The position numbers and the translations under genes are program-made. Of a stretch of 64,000 bases of DNA, positions 1 through 10,846 are shown one piece after another (positions within the stretch are counted from its first letter, which is position 1; each line of letters starts with the position of its first letter). Under the pieces are notes generated by a model. That model saw nothing but the letters and a program-made list of their open reading frames with translations, did not search any database and was not told the DNA's origin. This DNA comes from Dermatemys mawii (Eukaryota; Chordata; Testudines; Dermatemydidae), in the NCBI GenBank assembly GCA_007922305.1, contig ML677351.1, positions 8,957,558-9,021,557 of the forward strand, read 5' to 3'.

Positions 1-1391
1 TGCTATATGGCTACAGTGAGCTCCAGACTATATCAGCAATTTTCATACAGATAAGGATGGAATATGAAAGAGATTAAAAATGTAACACTATAGGCATTAT
101 AGCCAAATCCTTTCCTGCCATACACTGTGCTCCATAAGATAGCATGATGTATTTTAATGACTCAGTGATCTATGTGACTAAGAAAACAATTTACATTCTC
201 AGTATTTTCTTTGCCACCTCGGGGCCAGTTCAGGAAGAGTTAAAAAACAACTAGTTGTTGGTTTGATTTAAACTGAGAGGTGGCCTCTCCAGAAGAGAGG
301 CTGTATTAAATGCTCCATGTAATTGCTGCTATTATTTTTTACATGATATGATATTTTCTTTAACATTGGGTCTTTTTTGTTCTTACAATAGTGCAGTGGT
401 GTTTGTTTTGCCCCTTAATTCAATTTAACAATTATGAATACATTAACCATAATGTTTTAATACCTGATTGTCCTGTACAATAGCAAAAGTCTGTATTGGG
501 GGCACTACAGATTACAAAGAAGGGAAACAATATCACTTCATTTTTTAAAAAAATATACTATATATTTTAGAATTTGCTTTCAATAGCCACTATAATTTAA
601 TGGTCAGTCAGCATTTTCATTATTGAGAGGTTTATAACTCACTTTAATAAACACTGGGCTGAAACTTGGTCTGCTAGTTTTAGCCCCAATGCCTCATGGA
701 TTTTTTTGTCTCTACAAATTAGCAGAAATCATTACATTCAATTTGTCTGGTGTGTGTGTGAGTTATTTTTTGTTGTTGGTTGTTCATTTTTTTTCAATTC
801 CAAAGTGCAAATGGCTGCACTTAGAACAATTTATATTTATAGTAAACAAATGCCTTTAATTCTTTAAAATAAATAATAATAATTATTAAGTAAGTGAAAA
901 TCTTCTTCCCTGCCATCTGTACTTCGGATATGCATGCTAAAGTCCAGATGCTCCAGTGGTGTAAATGGGCATAGTATGAAATCAATCTGAGTTACATAAA
1001 TTTGCACCAGGTAAGGATCTGTCCCTATGTTTTTAAAATAACTCTTTGGATATGTCTAATCTGCAATGAAGGCCCTGGGTTAGTGAGACTTGAATTCATG
1101 ATCCCTGGATTTGCGCATCCACACTGTGCATTGCCCCTAGGTTTAGAATTTCTAGACATAGGCCCCAAACCCAGGGCTCTAGAACCCACAGTGCATCACG
1201 CAGACCAAAGTCAAACTGCCATATCCCCAGCGTCCTAGTGCACTACACAGCTGTGGTCCCTCTAGCCCCTGTTTCCAATGCAGCATGGGAAAACTTCACT
1301 GACCATCCCCAATGTTACAGGATGTTGTCGCAGCCAACCAACACATCCTGATGAGCTGCCTTTTGGGTCTGCATGTTCCCAGAGCCTGCAA
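1..1391. other. AT-rich noncoding DNA
   Basis: No coding potential or recognisable element over most of this stretch. From about 1115 the base composition becomes more GC-rich, and short inverted pieces (ACTGTGCAT near 1121 and ACAGTGCAT near 1188) appear. These may belong to the 5' part of the Harbinger remnant that follows, but no element end could be fixed. Confidence 0.5.
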
Positions 1392-1519
1392 CATGGAGGA
1401 GTCACCATTTGAACAGCTTCTCTTGCTTGTGCTTTCACTCCTGTTTTAGCAACTGGGTAAAGCAACCACAAGACAATAGTGGACATTCCGGTGGCAGTTT
1501 CTGACCTACCGAAGGAATC

Positions 1520-2216
1520 TGATTGAAAAGGAGGCGGAGGGATGATGCAGACGTGGAAGTATCTGTAGCAAGATGGTCACCTGCTCCAGCTCTGAAAGGA
1601 AAAAGCCCACGCTGATTGGGAAAGCAGCCACAGCTGGGCCATGCCCAAATTAGGGCATAGCTGGGCCTTATAAAAGGCAATGAGCCAGGAGCTCAAGCAG
1701 GCTCTCCCTGACTGTAGAGAGGGAAGGACCTGGCTGCCTGGGAACTGAGCTAGCTTACCTGAGCAGAGCAGTGCTGGGGGAAGACAAAAGGAGCTGGGCA
1801 GTGCCGGCCTGTAAACCCTGCAGAGCCTTGTGCGGGGCCTCAACAGGTTCTGGGGCTGCGAAGGGGCAGCCTGGGGCTAGGTAGTGACAGTAGGTCCTAC
1901 TGCCCTTGCCTATGATGAATGGCTCGCTCTTATACTGCAGTCTGCCCCAGGGAGCAGGGGTTAGATGAGGACTGACAGTAGCCACTGAGGCAAGGTCAGA
2001 TTTGGAGGATGGGGGCTCCCTGGGGAGGGGAGACCCGAGAGAGAAGGGATACTGCTGTGGCAGAATCCCCAGCTAGAGGGGCACCAGGGTCCGGGAGGGA
2101 TACAGGAGCCAGCGGCAAGTGAGACACTGGCAGAGGGTGCACCAGAGCTGGTAAAAAGAGTTAATTCCCACAGAACCAGCAGGAGGTGCCACGGGGTGAG
2201 TCCTCGCGCTGCTACA
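1520..2216 (+). mobile_element. Solo LTR (turtle Ty3/gypsy- or ERV-type) inserted in the Harbinger remnant
   Basis: The 697-bp segment begins TGATTG and ends GCTACA, which is the TG...CA form of LTRs. It is flanked by the 5-bp direct repeat GAATC at 1515-1519 and 2217-2221, as expected of an integrase-made target duplication. A TATA box lies inside (1669-1675), followed by a G-rich leader-like stretch. No internal retroviral coding sequence is attached, so it is best read as a solo LTR. The sequence on both sides belongs to one Harbinger relic, so the LTR is the younger insertion. Class (gypsy or ERV) is not decided. The start is set mainly by the duplication and is somewhat less certain than the end. 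Confidence 0.65.
1669..1675 (+). promoter_or_regulatory. TATA box of the solo LTR
   Basis: TATAAAA within TTATAAAAGG, about 150 bp into the LTR. It would set a start site near 1700 if the LTR still works; no evidence of activity can be read from sequence. Confidence 0.5.
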
Positions 2217-3448
2217 GAATCAAATTGGCTGTGACTTCTGGTATAGCCACTGATGCCCTATATATAGACTGGCACTTCTGGGGCAGGGCCACAAGCACAG
2301 ATCGGTGGGATTACATCTTCAATCACACCTGGGATGACCGACAGGGCATCCAGAACTTTTGCATGAAGAAAGGTACATTTCTGGAGCTCTGTGAGCAGCT
2401 TCCTCCAGAAATGTACAACTCTCCAGCATCAGGAAACAAAAATGAGCATGGCCATACTAGTCTAGAAGCTATAACCATCTGGAAGCTGGCTACCCAGACT
2501 ACTACAGGTCCATTGCTAACCACTGGAAAGTCAACAGTCAGTAAAATGGTTGTGGAGGTTTCAAAGGCAATCAGGTGTGTGATTTACCCAAAGATGCTTG
2601 GCATAAACAATATCCCTGAAGTAACAGCTGCTTTTGAGACACTGGAGTTTCCAAACTGTGCTGGGGCCATGATGGGACTCATGTGCTCAGAGCTTGCCCT
2701 GTACAAGAAGCACATGAGTACCTGAACCATAAAGGGTACTTCTCTATTATTATGCAGGCCCTGATGGACCAAAGGAGCCAATTTATGGATGCCAATGTAG
2801 GCTGCACTTGAAAAATTCTTGATGCCAGTGTTTTCTGAGCATTGGGAGTTTACATTCATTGACAGGCAATTGACAGACACTATTCCTACCAAATGACAGG
2901 GCCATAAATGGAGTAGCTGTCCCCACTGTTAACTTGGAGAATTTCAAATTCCCCCTTTTGCCTTGATTTATGAAGCCATATTCAGATCTCAGAAAGGCTT
3001 AGCAAAAGAAGGAATAATTACACTCTTGGCACGTGCAGAGTGGTGGTTCAATTCTGCATTTGGCAGATGAAAATCCCACTGGTACTGATTACAGACACAT
3101 TTGTATTCCAGTGTCATCAATGCTGTTCACATGATTGTGGCCTGCTGTGCTTCTTATAACTTTTGTGAAGCCAAATGTGTGTCATTTGCCCCTGAATGGA
3201 GCTATGACAGTAATGGATTTCTGATCTACTACATTCAAGCAAAAAAGTGTATCTATCACAGCAGGGGGCAGGATACATCCAGGCAGATTAGAGATGCTCT
3301 ATGCTCCCATATTATGGACTTTCTAAAAGGGTGCACTCATCTCCTGCAAATGCCCTCTGGTCGAGTGTGCGCATGCCTGCAGTTTTTCTCTGCTCATGGT
3401 GCTCCCTGTGAGCTGCTATGCTTGTCAGGCAGGTCTTTGGTGACTTAG

Positions 3449-4440
3449 ACCTCCTGACAAATCACACTCTGTCTATGTGCAAAACAAGCAAACCCTTTCT
3501 CGGGTACACAATCCAAAATGTGCTGCAGCCCTCCCTGGGCTCAGTATTTAAGCAGTCCAGCAGGGCCCATCATGGTACCCTTGCTTGGTCCAACTAGACT
3601 GCAAGTCTCTTACTATGGAATTGAGCAGAACCCTGAGGGCTTCTTCCCTGGGGACTCCTCGCCCCTACTTGAGTGCTCAGTGACACCAGCCTTCCTGCTG
3701 AGCCTCCCCTTTTGGATTCAGTTCACTGACCACAGCTCCCCTCTGAGTCAGTCCCAATGCAGCCCCCTTCCCTGGGGTGCCACAGTTCTAATTCTCTTCT
3801 CTGCTCTATGTTCCCCATGGCCACTGCCTGTAGCCACTCATAGTTGAATCCCATCAACCAGCTAGAAGATCCTTCTTCACTCCTCCCATCCCTGCCAGTA
3901 ACTAACTGTTTAGTCCCAGCAGCAACAAATCTGCTCAGCCCTGTCAGTTCCTACAGCCAGCCAAGAGCACCTCTTGCTCTCCAGCTCCTTGCCATTGGAC
4001 TATCTGTTCTGCGGCTGGCTATTCCCCTGGAGGGTCATCAGAAAACTCCTCAGAGCAGGGACCCAGAATGTGCTGCAGTTGCTCCAGTAGCAAAGTCTCC
4101 TTGGGGCAATTACAAACACAGGAGAAGGGTCACCCTGCTTTCAGCTCAGCAGTCAGAACAAAATGGAAGGGTTAAATACTGTACAGCTGTACTTGAACCA
4201 GGGTGAGCTGTGAGAGTGGATTGCTTCCATCTTGGCATAGGAAGGATACTGTCCCATGGGATTGTGGGGTACCACTGAAGGAGTCTCAGGACCTGAGACT
4301 GAGGGGCCCGGTCATGAATTGTGTCCACAATGCTAAATGATGGAGTTTAGGCCTAAGCCACCTCGGGGCTCAGGCTCGAACCCTCCACCCCTGCAGGGCC
4401 CTAGGGCCTGGCCACAGTAAGACACAATTGTGTGTTAACA
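3449..4440. other. C-rich noncoding stretch, unrecognised
   Basis: This block is richer in CCT/CTC tracts than its AT-rich surroundings. It has two chance open frames (3518-3847 and 3844-4206) of Ser/Pro/Leu-rich composition with no family motif. It looks like an old interspersed repeat or retroelement internal sequence, but no ends, terminal repeats or motifs could be identified. Confidence 0.35.
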
Positions 4441-5569
4441 GAAGGGGAGTTTGGGCTGGAGTCTGAGCCCAGACTTATAGCCTGTGTTACATGTCAGTGT
4501 ACCATTCTATGTACAGTACATTTAAGCAATAAAAACAGAGACAAAAGGCTTTTCCTGGGAAATTAACATCCTCCTGGGAGCTGATGACCTTTGGCACTGG
4601 CAAGAGTCATTAACTCCAAAGAAATGCCCTGACTGAGGTTTTTATTCAAAAGGCAGGAGCAGTGGAAGAGAGAAGAATATTGAATTTCTTTTTCTTATGT
4701 GGTGACAATCTCCTTAGGTACAATATGCATAAGTATTACCAGAAAACATATATCCTTTACAGTTACTAATCAGGCTGAATTATCTTCAGATATGCCATCA
4801 AATATATAGTATAATACAACATATTTTATTTGTATTCAGTGTCTTGAACACAGTTACCAAATATTCTATAAAGTCAGCCATAAGTTAAGAAGGAAGAGAC
4901 TGTAATAAGATGAAATTTAAAGAGAATAAATGATTTTGTAGCTCAAGGGGATGTGAAGGGAGAGGACAGGAAAACAGTACTAGATAGCTGGGAAAGCAAC
5001 ATGAAAAGAATGAGAAGGAAATTGTAGGGAGAAGACCAAGACTGTAGAAGCAAAATAGGTAAGAGGGGAAATGGAAATTACAATCTGGCCTAACAAATGT
5101 TTAAAAGCTCTTTCATCTTTATGGCACCCTTTGAGTGATTGCAGAAAAATACAATTCTTCTGAACCACCAGATACAGAACTGCCTAATGGAAATATTTTA
5201 AATGAGCTTTTCTTTATGTCTAGTGTTTAGGATGTCTGACTCCACTCCAACATGACCCAGCTAGAGAAATTTACTATGATATTTCCTACCTTTAGGGCAG
5301 CAGGTTTTTAGGAGCAAGAGAAACTGGGACATTTCTACAAGAAATGAGACACTATATTAGACTGCATGGAACAGTGGGATAAACAGACTAATCTGTTGAG
5401 ATATGCCTTGCAAATGACAGCTATATAGTGTATAGTCCTTTTTCTTTTCCCATTGGATTCTCTGCTTCTGTTCTTCATGTTATACATGACTTTGGCGCAC
5501 TACTTGGGAAAACTTTTTTTAAATACATGGTGAAATACAGCGAGAGATCAGGTTCTTTACCCAGGAAAG

Positions 5570-5631
5570 CACCTAAGCACATGCTTAAATGCTTTCCTGA
5601 ACAGAAATATTTTCCTGAATCAGGGCCTTAA
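5570..5631 (+). repeat. Short dispersed repeat with AAGCACATGCTTAA core
   Basis: The near-palindrome CTAAGCACATGCTTAAATG is followed by CTTTCCTGA and a TCAGGGCCTT end. The same arrangement recurs at 7920-8165 and 30065-30215. It looks like a fragment of an old, dispersed sauropsid repeat; the family name is not known to me. Confidence 0.5.
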
Positions 5632-7099
5632 TTTGTATGTAATTTTCAGAGAAAGACATGGTTATCCTTCTTTTGGTTTTGCTACATTTACTGACAGAAA
5701 ACATGGGATGATATGGGGATTTGGAGACATTTGAGTACATTCCTTTTAATAAATAAGTGAAATTTTCTTTGGTAACAGTAAGAGACTATTGTTCCACCTC
5801 TGCAGGGCAGGTTTAAATTTTTAAACTAAAGCCTTTATATTTACCCCTTTAAAGTTTGATGGAACTTTAAATCCTAAATGTTGGTTCTCTTTTCACTTAC
5901 ACTAGAGTAAACTAGAAGTTGAAGGCAGTGTAAAACTGGTATAACTGCGAGGATAGACAGATCTTAGATGTTTTATTCAGCCTGGGCAATGGTGAAAGTG
6001 AGTTCGGAAGATGGAGGAGTAGGTGGAGTGCCTACAAAGGTTGGCCTGGCTACTACTCAAGCATTTTGACTAGTGTTCTCAAATTCACAATCCTGGCACA
6101 ATAGCTTTTAAAGAATTGATAAGAAAAAGTTACATACACAAATAACTGCTTCCTGTATATGTAAGAAATGCTATAAGCATTAAGGATGATTGTTTCAGAC
6201 AGGTTCTATGAAGTACTTTAGCAAACTATATGTTATCAAGAGCAACATATTTTATAGTCAAATCACTTCCATTCAGCCTCATGCAAGGTTATGGTTAACA
6301 GTACACATAAACATGGCTATAAAAATGTCCCATGAATAAATTGTAGTTTTAATTTCTATTCACAGTAAGAATAGCATATATTTTGCCTAATATATAAAAT
6401 ATCAATCCCTGGAGACACAATAAAGAACATTAGAAAAAGATAAGCAGTTCCAAAACCCAGCATTTTTTATGGTTAATCATAAACCATGAACAAGTGCATA
6501 CATATATATTTCATATTGCTTATTGCCTCCTCACTAGTGTTATGAGTAAAAGTTACATATCAGTAAAACCTGAACATAACTCAAAAAGAAACCATCTATT
6601 TATTGTCACTAAAAAGCCCAACGGAAAATGTAATTTTCTAGTTTATCTCAGAGGACTTGTAATTAATTCTGAAAAGAAACAAATTAAATTACACACTATA
6701 CTTGATATAAGGCTTTTTGGGGGAACCCATACATACAATTTACCATTGCACATTGCACATGGATGATATGTCCAGATGAATTCTAATATAGACAGGGTTA
6801 TATAGTTGTACAAACCCAAGACAGGCCAGATGTCCCTTCCTGTCCAGAATGGTTTGATTACTCTGCTGTCTCCATACAATCTTCAGTGTGGCGAATTCTC
6901 CTTTCTGAAGGTCTGATCCAAAGTCTGTCAAAGCCCTTGGAAAGACTCACATTGACTTAAATGGGATTTCAATAATGCTCTGGGTTCCTTTCCTGGCTGT
7001 TGCCAGTAGAATTTTCAGTATTTGATCCTGTGTAGATTATGTTCCTTTACCCATTCTGCTATTCTCCTTTTAGTTTATATTAAATAACTTGATTCTGAC

Positions 7100-7190
7100 A
7101 TCACTTACCCTAATTTTGCATTGATGTAGCTAGCTCCATTGACGTTAATGGAATTACTCCTAACTTACACTGATGTGGAAGGACAGGGAA
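7100..7190 (+). repeat. Short dispersed repeat with CCATTGACGTTAATGG core
   Basis: The palindromic core CCATTGACGTTAATGG at about 7137 sits between TTACACTGATG-like and CACTTACCC-like arms. Related copies with a CCATTGAAGTCAATGG-type core lie near 14715, 23640, 31790, 54210 and 58575. Confidence 0.45.
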
Positions 7191-7849
7191 TATGCAAAAA
7201 GTAAATAAAAATGAGACAGGCCCATACAGCAAAATTCAGTTTGGACTTCAAACTTTCCAAATGATGGAGACCTTTGGATCCAACATTTTATTTTGGATCC
7301 ATCTGGAACAGAAATTAATAGTAAATAAGTCTTCAGTTTGGGGAATAAGCTAAACTGTTTGTATGTGTGGAAGAGAATGATCTTAAATATGCTCTGTGTT
7401 TATCTTTGGCTGTTGAATCCAGAGTGGAGTGTGATTAAGTCTATAGGGAGTGAGACTCTGATTCTGCCCCTAGAAGCCTAAAAGGTCAATGGAGACAGAA
7501 CAATCCATTTTAAAAAACTGCGGAACCAGATTTTGGACTTTCCAGAAAGGCTAGTTTTGGATGGTTTAGTTGTAAACATTTGGCAGAACTTTACTCTTAA
7601 CTGAAATGCCACAAATATAAGATGTCAGTACAATTGCTTCAAACAATACCAAATAACATAAAAGCACAAAGGAAGGCATTGAGTTAAGGGTATATTTTAG
7701 ACAGTACTCTTAATTATAACCTAAAAGTAGAAAACCTGAGATTCTAGAACTCTTAAGCATGAAATAAAACAGTAACAATATTGGGTACTGAATTTAAGTC
7801 CCAAACAGGCAGCCATATCTACAAGGAGCCCTATTGAAATAAATGGGGC

Positions 7850-8165
7850 TCCATTCAGAGCTTGCACAGCTGGGGTCTTAAAGCAAATTTCAGCAAAGTG
7901 CTCATGTATGTGCTTAATTATGAGCTTTAATCCCACTGACTATCTGAGAATTTAAGCACATGTTTAATATCCCTAATCAGGAAAACATTCCTATTTAGGA
8001 AGAGCATTTGGTCCCTCCCACTCCTACATTTCTGTGGTTCAGTGTGTTTAATGTTAAGTATATGTTTACCGCTGAAGCAAATAGGACATAAGCACATGCT
8101 TAAGCATGTGTTTAAATTCTTTCCTGAATAATGATAAACTTGAGCATATGCTTAAGTGCTTTGAA
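7850..8165 (+). repeat. Cluster of AAGCACATG/CATGCTTAAG repeat pieces
   Basis: Several short, mutually related pieces with TTAAGCACATG, CACATGCTTAAGCATGTG and GCATATGCTTAAGTGC follow one another, separated by TTTCCTGAAT-like spacers. The second piece can form a self-complementary hairpin. It is probably two or three degraded copies of one dispersed repeat. No gene lies here. Confidence 0.5.
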
Positions 8166-8274
8166 TATTTTTTTCAGTTTAAGTAGTATGTTAATCCAGT
8201 TTGGCAAAGTAATTAGAAGACAGAGAAATTGGAAGCACTGAAGGAAACAAAAACATTGCTTCAGAGTTTAGCCA

Positions 8275-8860
8275 GCCACCAGCAGGGGTCAGGAAGGGAT
8301 TCCTGCTTCCCTCTCTCCCTGGCCACTGGAACACAAGGTATTCCATGAGGGTTTTTTTAAGCGTTTTCCTCTGAAGCTTCAGGGATGGCTGTGGCTAGAG
8401 ATGGGACATTGGTCAGGGTGAGCCTGGGCTCTGAGGTGGCATTCATGCTTTCGGGTGCTTGGCCAGCTGGTTCTTGCTTCCATGCTCAGGGTCTAACTGA
8501 TTGCCATATGTGGGGTCAGGGAAGGAATTTCCCTCAGGTCAGATTGGCAGTGATCTTAGGGTTTTCTCATCCACCTCTGCAATGTGTGGGCGTAAGTCAG
8601 TTGCCAGGATTATCTGGGTGTATCTCTGGTAAATATTTCTTTGCCATCGTGGGAGTCTCGAGCACTGGTGTGGCTCAGATGCTCCTATTCTCTGCCTGCA
8701 GCACATAATAGTCAAATTTTCTGTAGGCTGTAACACTTTGGTCTCATTTTTGTTGTTGGGTTTTAGTGTGTGTGTGATAGGTGGTGTTAGTGGTCTATAT
8801 TATACAGGAGGTCAGACTAGATGGTCTGGTAACACAAGCTGAGATGCCAAATTCGGTCTC
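8275..8860 (+). mobile_element. CR1-type LINE, 3' untranslated region
   Basis: The segment GGTCAGGGAAGGAATTTCCCT, then TCTGGGTGTATCTC, and finally CAGGAGGTCAGACTAGATGGTC (8808-8829) follows the order of the 3' region of a turtle CR1 subfamily as I recall it. The GGTCAGACTAGATG tail is the strongest match and recurs, inverted, at 47.8 and 58.9 kb. No reverse transcriptase sequence is attached, so it is a 5'-truncated copy. The 5' limit is approximate. Confidence 0.6.
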
Positions 8861-9250
8861 TCAAATAACACCCAACCCTCAGAAGGCTAAATTGTCAGGC
8901 AAAGATTTCTTGTGCAACATCTCTCCATGCTTGTACATAGGGAAATGCCTGCCTGTTGAAGAGAAGGGGCAGTACCTCACAGAAGGCACTCTAACTACAG
9001 TGACTTACTGGACCCAAATCTGTCACTCTCCATCAGTGCAACTGAGATTCTCAGCTCCAGAAAGCAGGAGGAACCAAAAGTCACCACTGAATTCAGCAAT
9101 AGGTGCATCTCCGTAATATGTGATCTCGTAGCCTCTGTTCTTCTCACTCCCTTTTCCTCCTAAATATTCTCCTCTGGCTCTATGTTCCCATACTTTATTT
9201 GTTCCTCTTCACACCTCTCGAGTGTTTCCATTGTATGTCTTCCAATACAA

Positions 9251-9394
9251 TATGTCTTGTATCCTTCCAATTAGGAATTTTGTCTTGTGTTTAGATATGT
9301 CTTGTGTTTAGATATGTCTTGTGTTTAGATATGCCTTGTGTTTAGATATGCCTTGTGTTTAGATATGCCTTGTGTCCTTCCAATTAGGAATTTT
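9251..9394 (+). repeat. 17-bp tandem array inside a 31-bp duplication
   Basis: Five consecutive 17-bp units occupy 9281-9365 (TGTCTTGTGTTTAGATA three times, then TGCCTTGTGTTTAGATA twice). The array is bracketed by two near-identical 31-bp copies at 9251-9281 and 9364-9394 that contain CCTTCCAATTAGGAATTTT. This is a minisatellite that grew by slippage or unequal exchange between the flanking copies. It is noncoding. Confidence 0.9.
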
Positions 9395-9573
9395 GGCTTG
9401 TGTTTAGAAATTGGGAACAAGCATTTGGGTAAATTTCTACTCACACCATGAGAATATAAGGCTTTTGTAATGGAAATATATATTTACTGAAGTTGTGATA
9501 CCGCTCACTGTGACAGGGAAATGTATTGCCCAGATCTTCAGGTGGTGTTAATTGGCATAGTTTCAGTTATGGT

Positions 9574-9840
9574 CGGGGTGGCTCTAAGGTTTTTGCCGCC
9601 CCAAGCACGGAAGTTCTGCGGCACACCTGTGGGTGGTCCGGTGTACCGCGGATACAGCAGCATTTCTGTGGGAGGTGCCTGCTGCTAGAATGCCACTGAA
9701 TCCATGATGGCCTCAGACCAACCACAGGCATGCCACCAAAGACAGCCTAACTGCTGCTTTGGCAGCAAACATCAGGCCGTGCCCCGCAGCTTGCTGCCCC
9801 AAACATGCGCTTGGAGTGCTGGTGCCTGGAGCCACCCCTG
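9574..9840. mobile_element. Non-autonomous hAT element, 267 bp
   Basis: The terminal inverted repeats are CGGGGTGGCTC (from CAGGGGTGGCTC) on the left and GAGCCACCCCTG on the right. They are flanked by the 8-bp near-duplication GTTATGGT (9566-9573) and ATTATGGT (9841-9848), 7 of 8 matching, the hAT target-site length. The inside is GC-rich (GCCGCCCC, GCTGCCCC) with no transposase, so it was moved in trans. Confidence 0.85.
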
Positions 9841-9848
9841 ATTATGGT

Positions 9849-10274
9849 ACTCTGGTTTACATCAGCTGGGGATCTGGCAATATCTATTTGTTCTAATCTA
9901 CCTGATTTTATAAAGAGCTTATCACCACAGCATATAAAATGTTAGAAATCAGGATATCTGAAGTTCATTTTTCTCATCTTCAGGGGATTAACTGTCCCAT
10001 ATTTTGTTAATTTGCAACGAAGGGCGACACATATAGACATTTGCCTGTTCTAGAACCTTACAAAAATGGCTTGGAAGGTTTAAAGGAAAATCTATCTTTG
10101 TTGTCCATCTATAAGAAACAGAGTTGAGAGCACCAAAAGTCATCACAGTTTAGTTTTTCATAAGAATATGAAATGTAGCTGTGTACCAACAGTCTATGAA
10201 TATTTAGTCTGTGCCTTACACTTTGTGGCCAAGCTTTTTGATGGTATCACCTGTGGCAAATTTGCCTGCACTAT
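9849..10274. other. Noncoding DNA, nothing recognised
   Basis: AT-rich spacer between the hAT element and the LTR candidate. No coding or repeat signal recognised. Confidence 0.5.
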
Positions 10275-10846
10275 TGTGATGGGTCCCACGCTTTCTCTTC
10301 TTTTGGGGGGTTCAGGGCACCATTTCTTGCCCCTGAACAGGGTATTAATTGCACCACTAGTATCCTAGAGTAGGGGAATGGAGAGGGAGGGACCTGGGCC
10401 CGCCCTCTACTCCAGGTCCTAGCCCAGGGGCCCTGAGGATAGCAGTAAACTACTTGAACTAGCTATTCCTTCCCCTGGGCTACTTCCCTCTCCTACCTTT
10501 CAGCTTGTGGGGCCTTCTGCCCCCTCTCTGCACAAGCCAGGTGTCCCTTTACCTATGGTCTGGGTCTTCTTAGCTCACCGTAGCACATCTTCAAACTCTC
10601 CCCTGCTTTACTCCAAACTGCTCTCTGTTCCAACTCCTTCAAACTGCTCCAACTCCTTTCAACTGACTGACCTGATTGAAACAGGGGTTTTTTATCATGT
10701 GCCTTGCTTCAGTTACTCTAATTGGCTTCAGGTGCCTTAATTGGCTCCAGGTTCTCCAACCAACTTCTAGTAACTTGCTTCCCTCTACAGAGAATAAGGC
10801 TTCCCTCTAACACTCTCCTGCTGCCTTCCGGCCATGCTGTATCACA
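10275..10846 (-). mobile_element. Probable solo LTR, antisense
   Basis: The block begins TGTGATGGG and ends ATCACA, so it has matching inverted ends of TG...CA type. It is C/T-rich inside, with CTAATTGGCTTCAGGTGCC and CTCTCCTGCTGCCTTCC blocks that I associate with a turtle LTR in reverse orientation. On the minus strand an ATAAAA box is present near 10698. No clear 5-bp target duplication was found, so the ends are less certain. No internal retroelement sequence is attached. Confidence 0.5.

Larger units (their letters stand above)
1392..3448 (+). pseudogene. Broken PIF/Harbinger (HARBI1-like) transposase, split by an LTR
   Basis: The family is a DDE_Tnp_4-type DNA transposase that moves Harbinger elements. 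A probable amino end starts at the ATG at 1392 (MEESPFEQLLLLVLSLL, then a stop). After the LTR at 1520-2216 the reading resumes. The frame from 2217 to 2725 carries family-like stretches such as RWDYIF, WKLAT, GKSTVSKMV and FPNCAGAM. Further family-like blocks lie in shifted frames: LNHKGYFSIIMQALMD at about 2725-2775, and MIVACCASYNFCEAK at about 3131-3175, which resembles the C-terminal VACCxLHNICE segment. The position where the family normally has the first catalytic Asp (GAIDGTH-like) reads GAMMG, so the active site is lost. Several stops and frameshifts make it dead. The ATG at 2186 lies in the LTR, so the long open frame is a chimera. Element ends and TSD were not found. Confidence 0.75.
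4441..8274. other. AT-rich noncoding DNA with short dispersed repeat fragments
   Basis: No gene or exon seen. Apart from the short palindromic repeat pieces listed separately, the sequence is unstructured AT-rich DNA. Open frames of 60-90 codons here are chance. Confidence 0.5.

Noticed and set aside
2186..2725. 179-codon open frame as an intact gene
   Set aside because: The first codons are LTR sequence, the first catalytic Asp is missing, and the rest of the transposase is frameshifted and stopped downstream.
9281..9365. CRISPR-like array
   Set aside because: Units are contiguous 17-bp tandem copies without spacers, in animal DNA.
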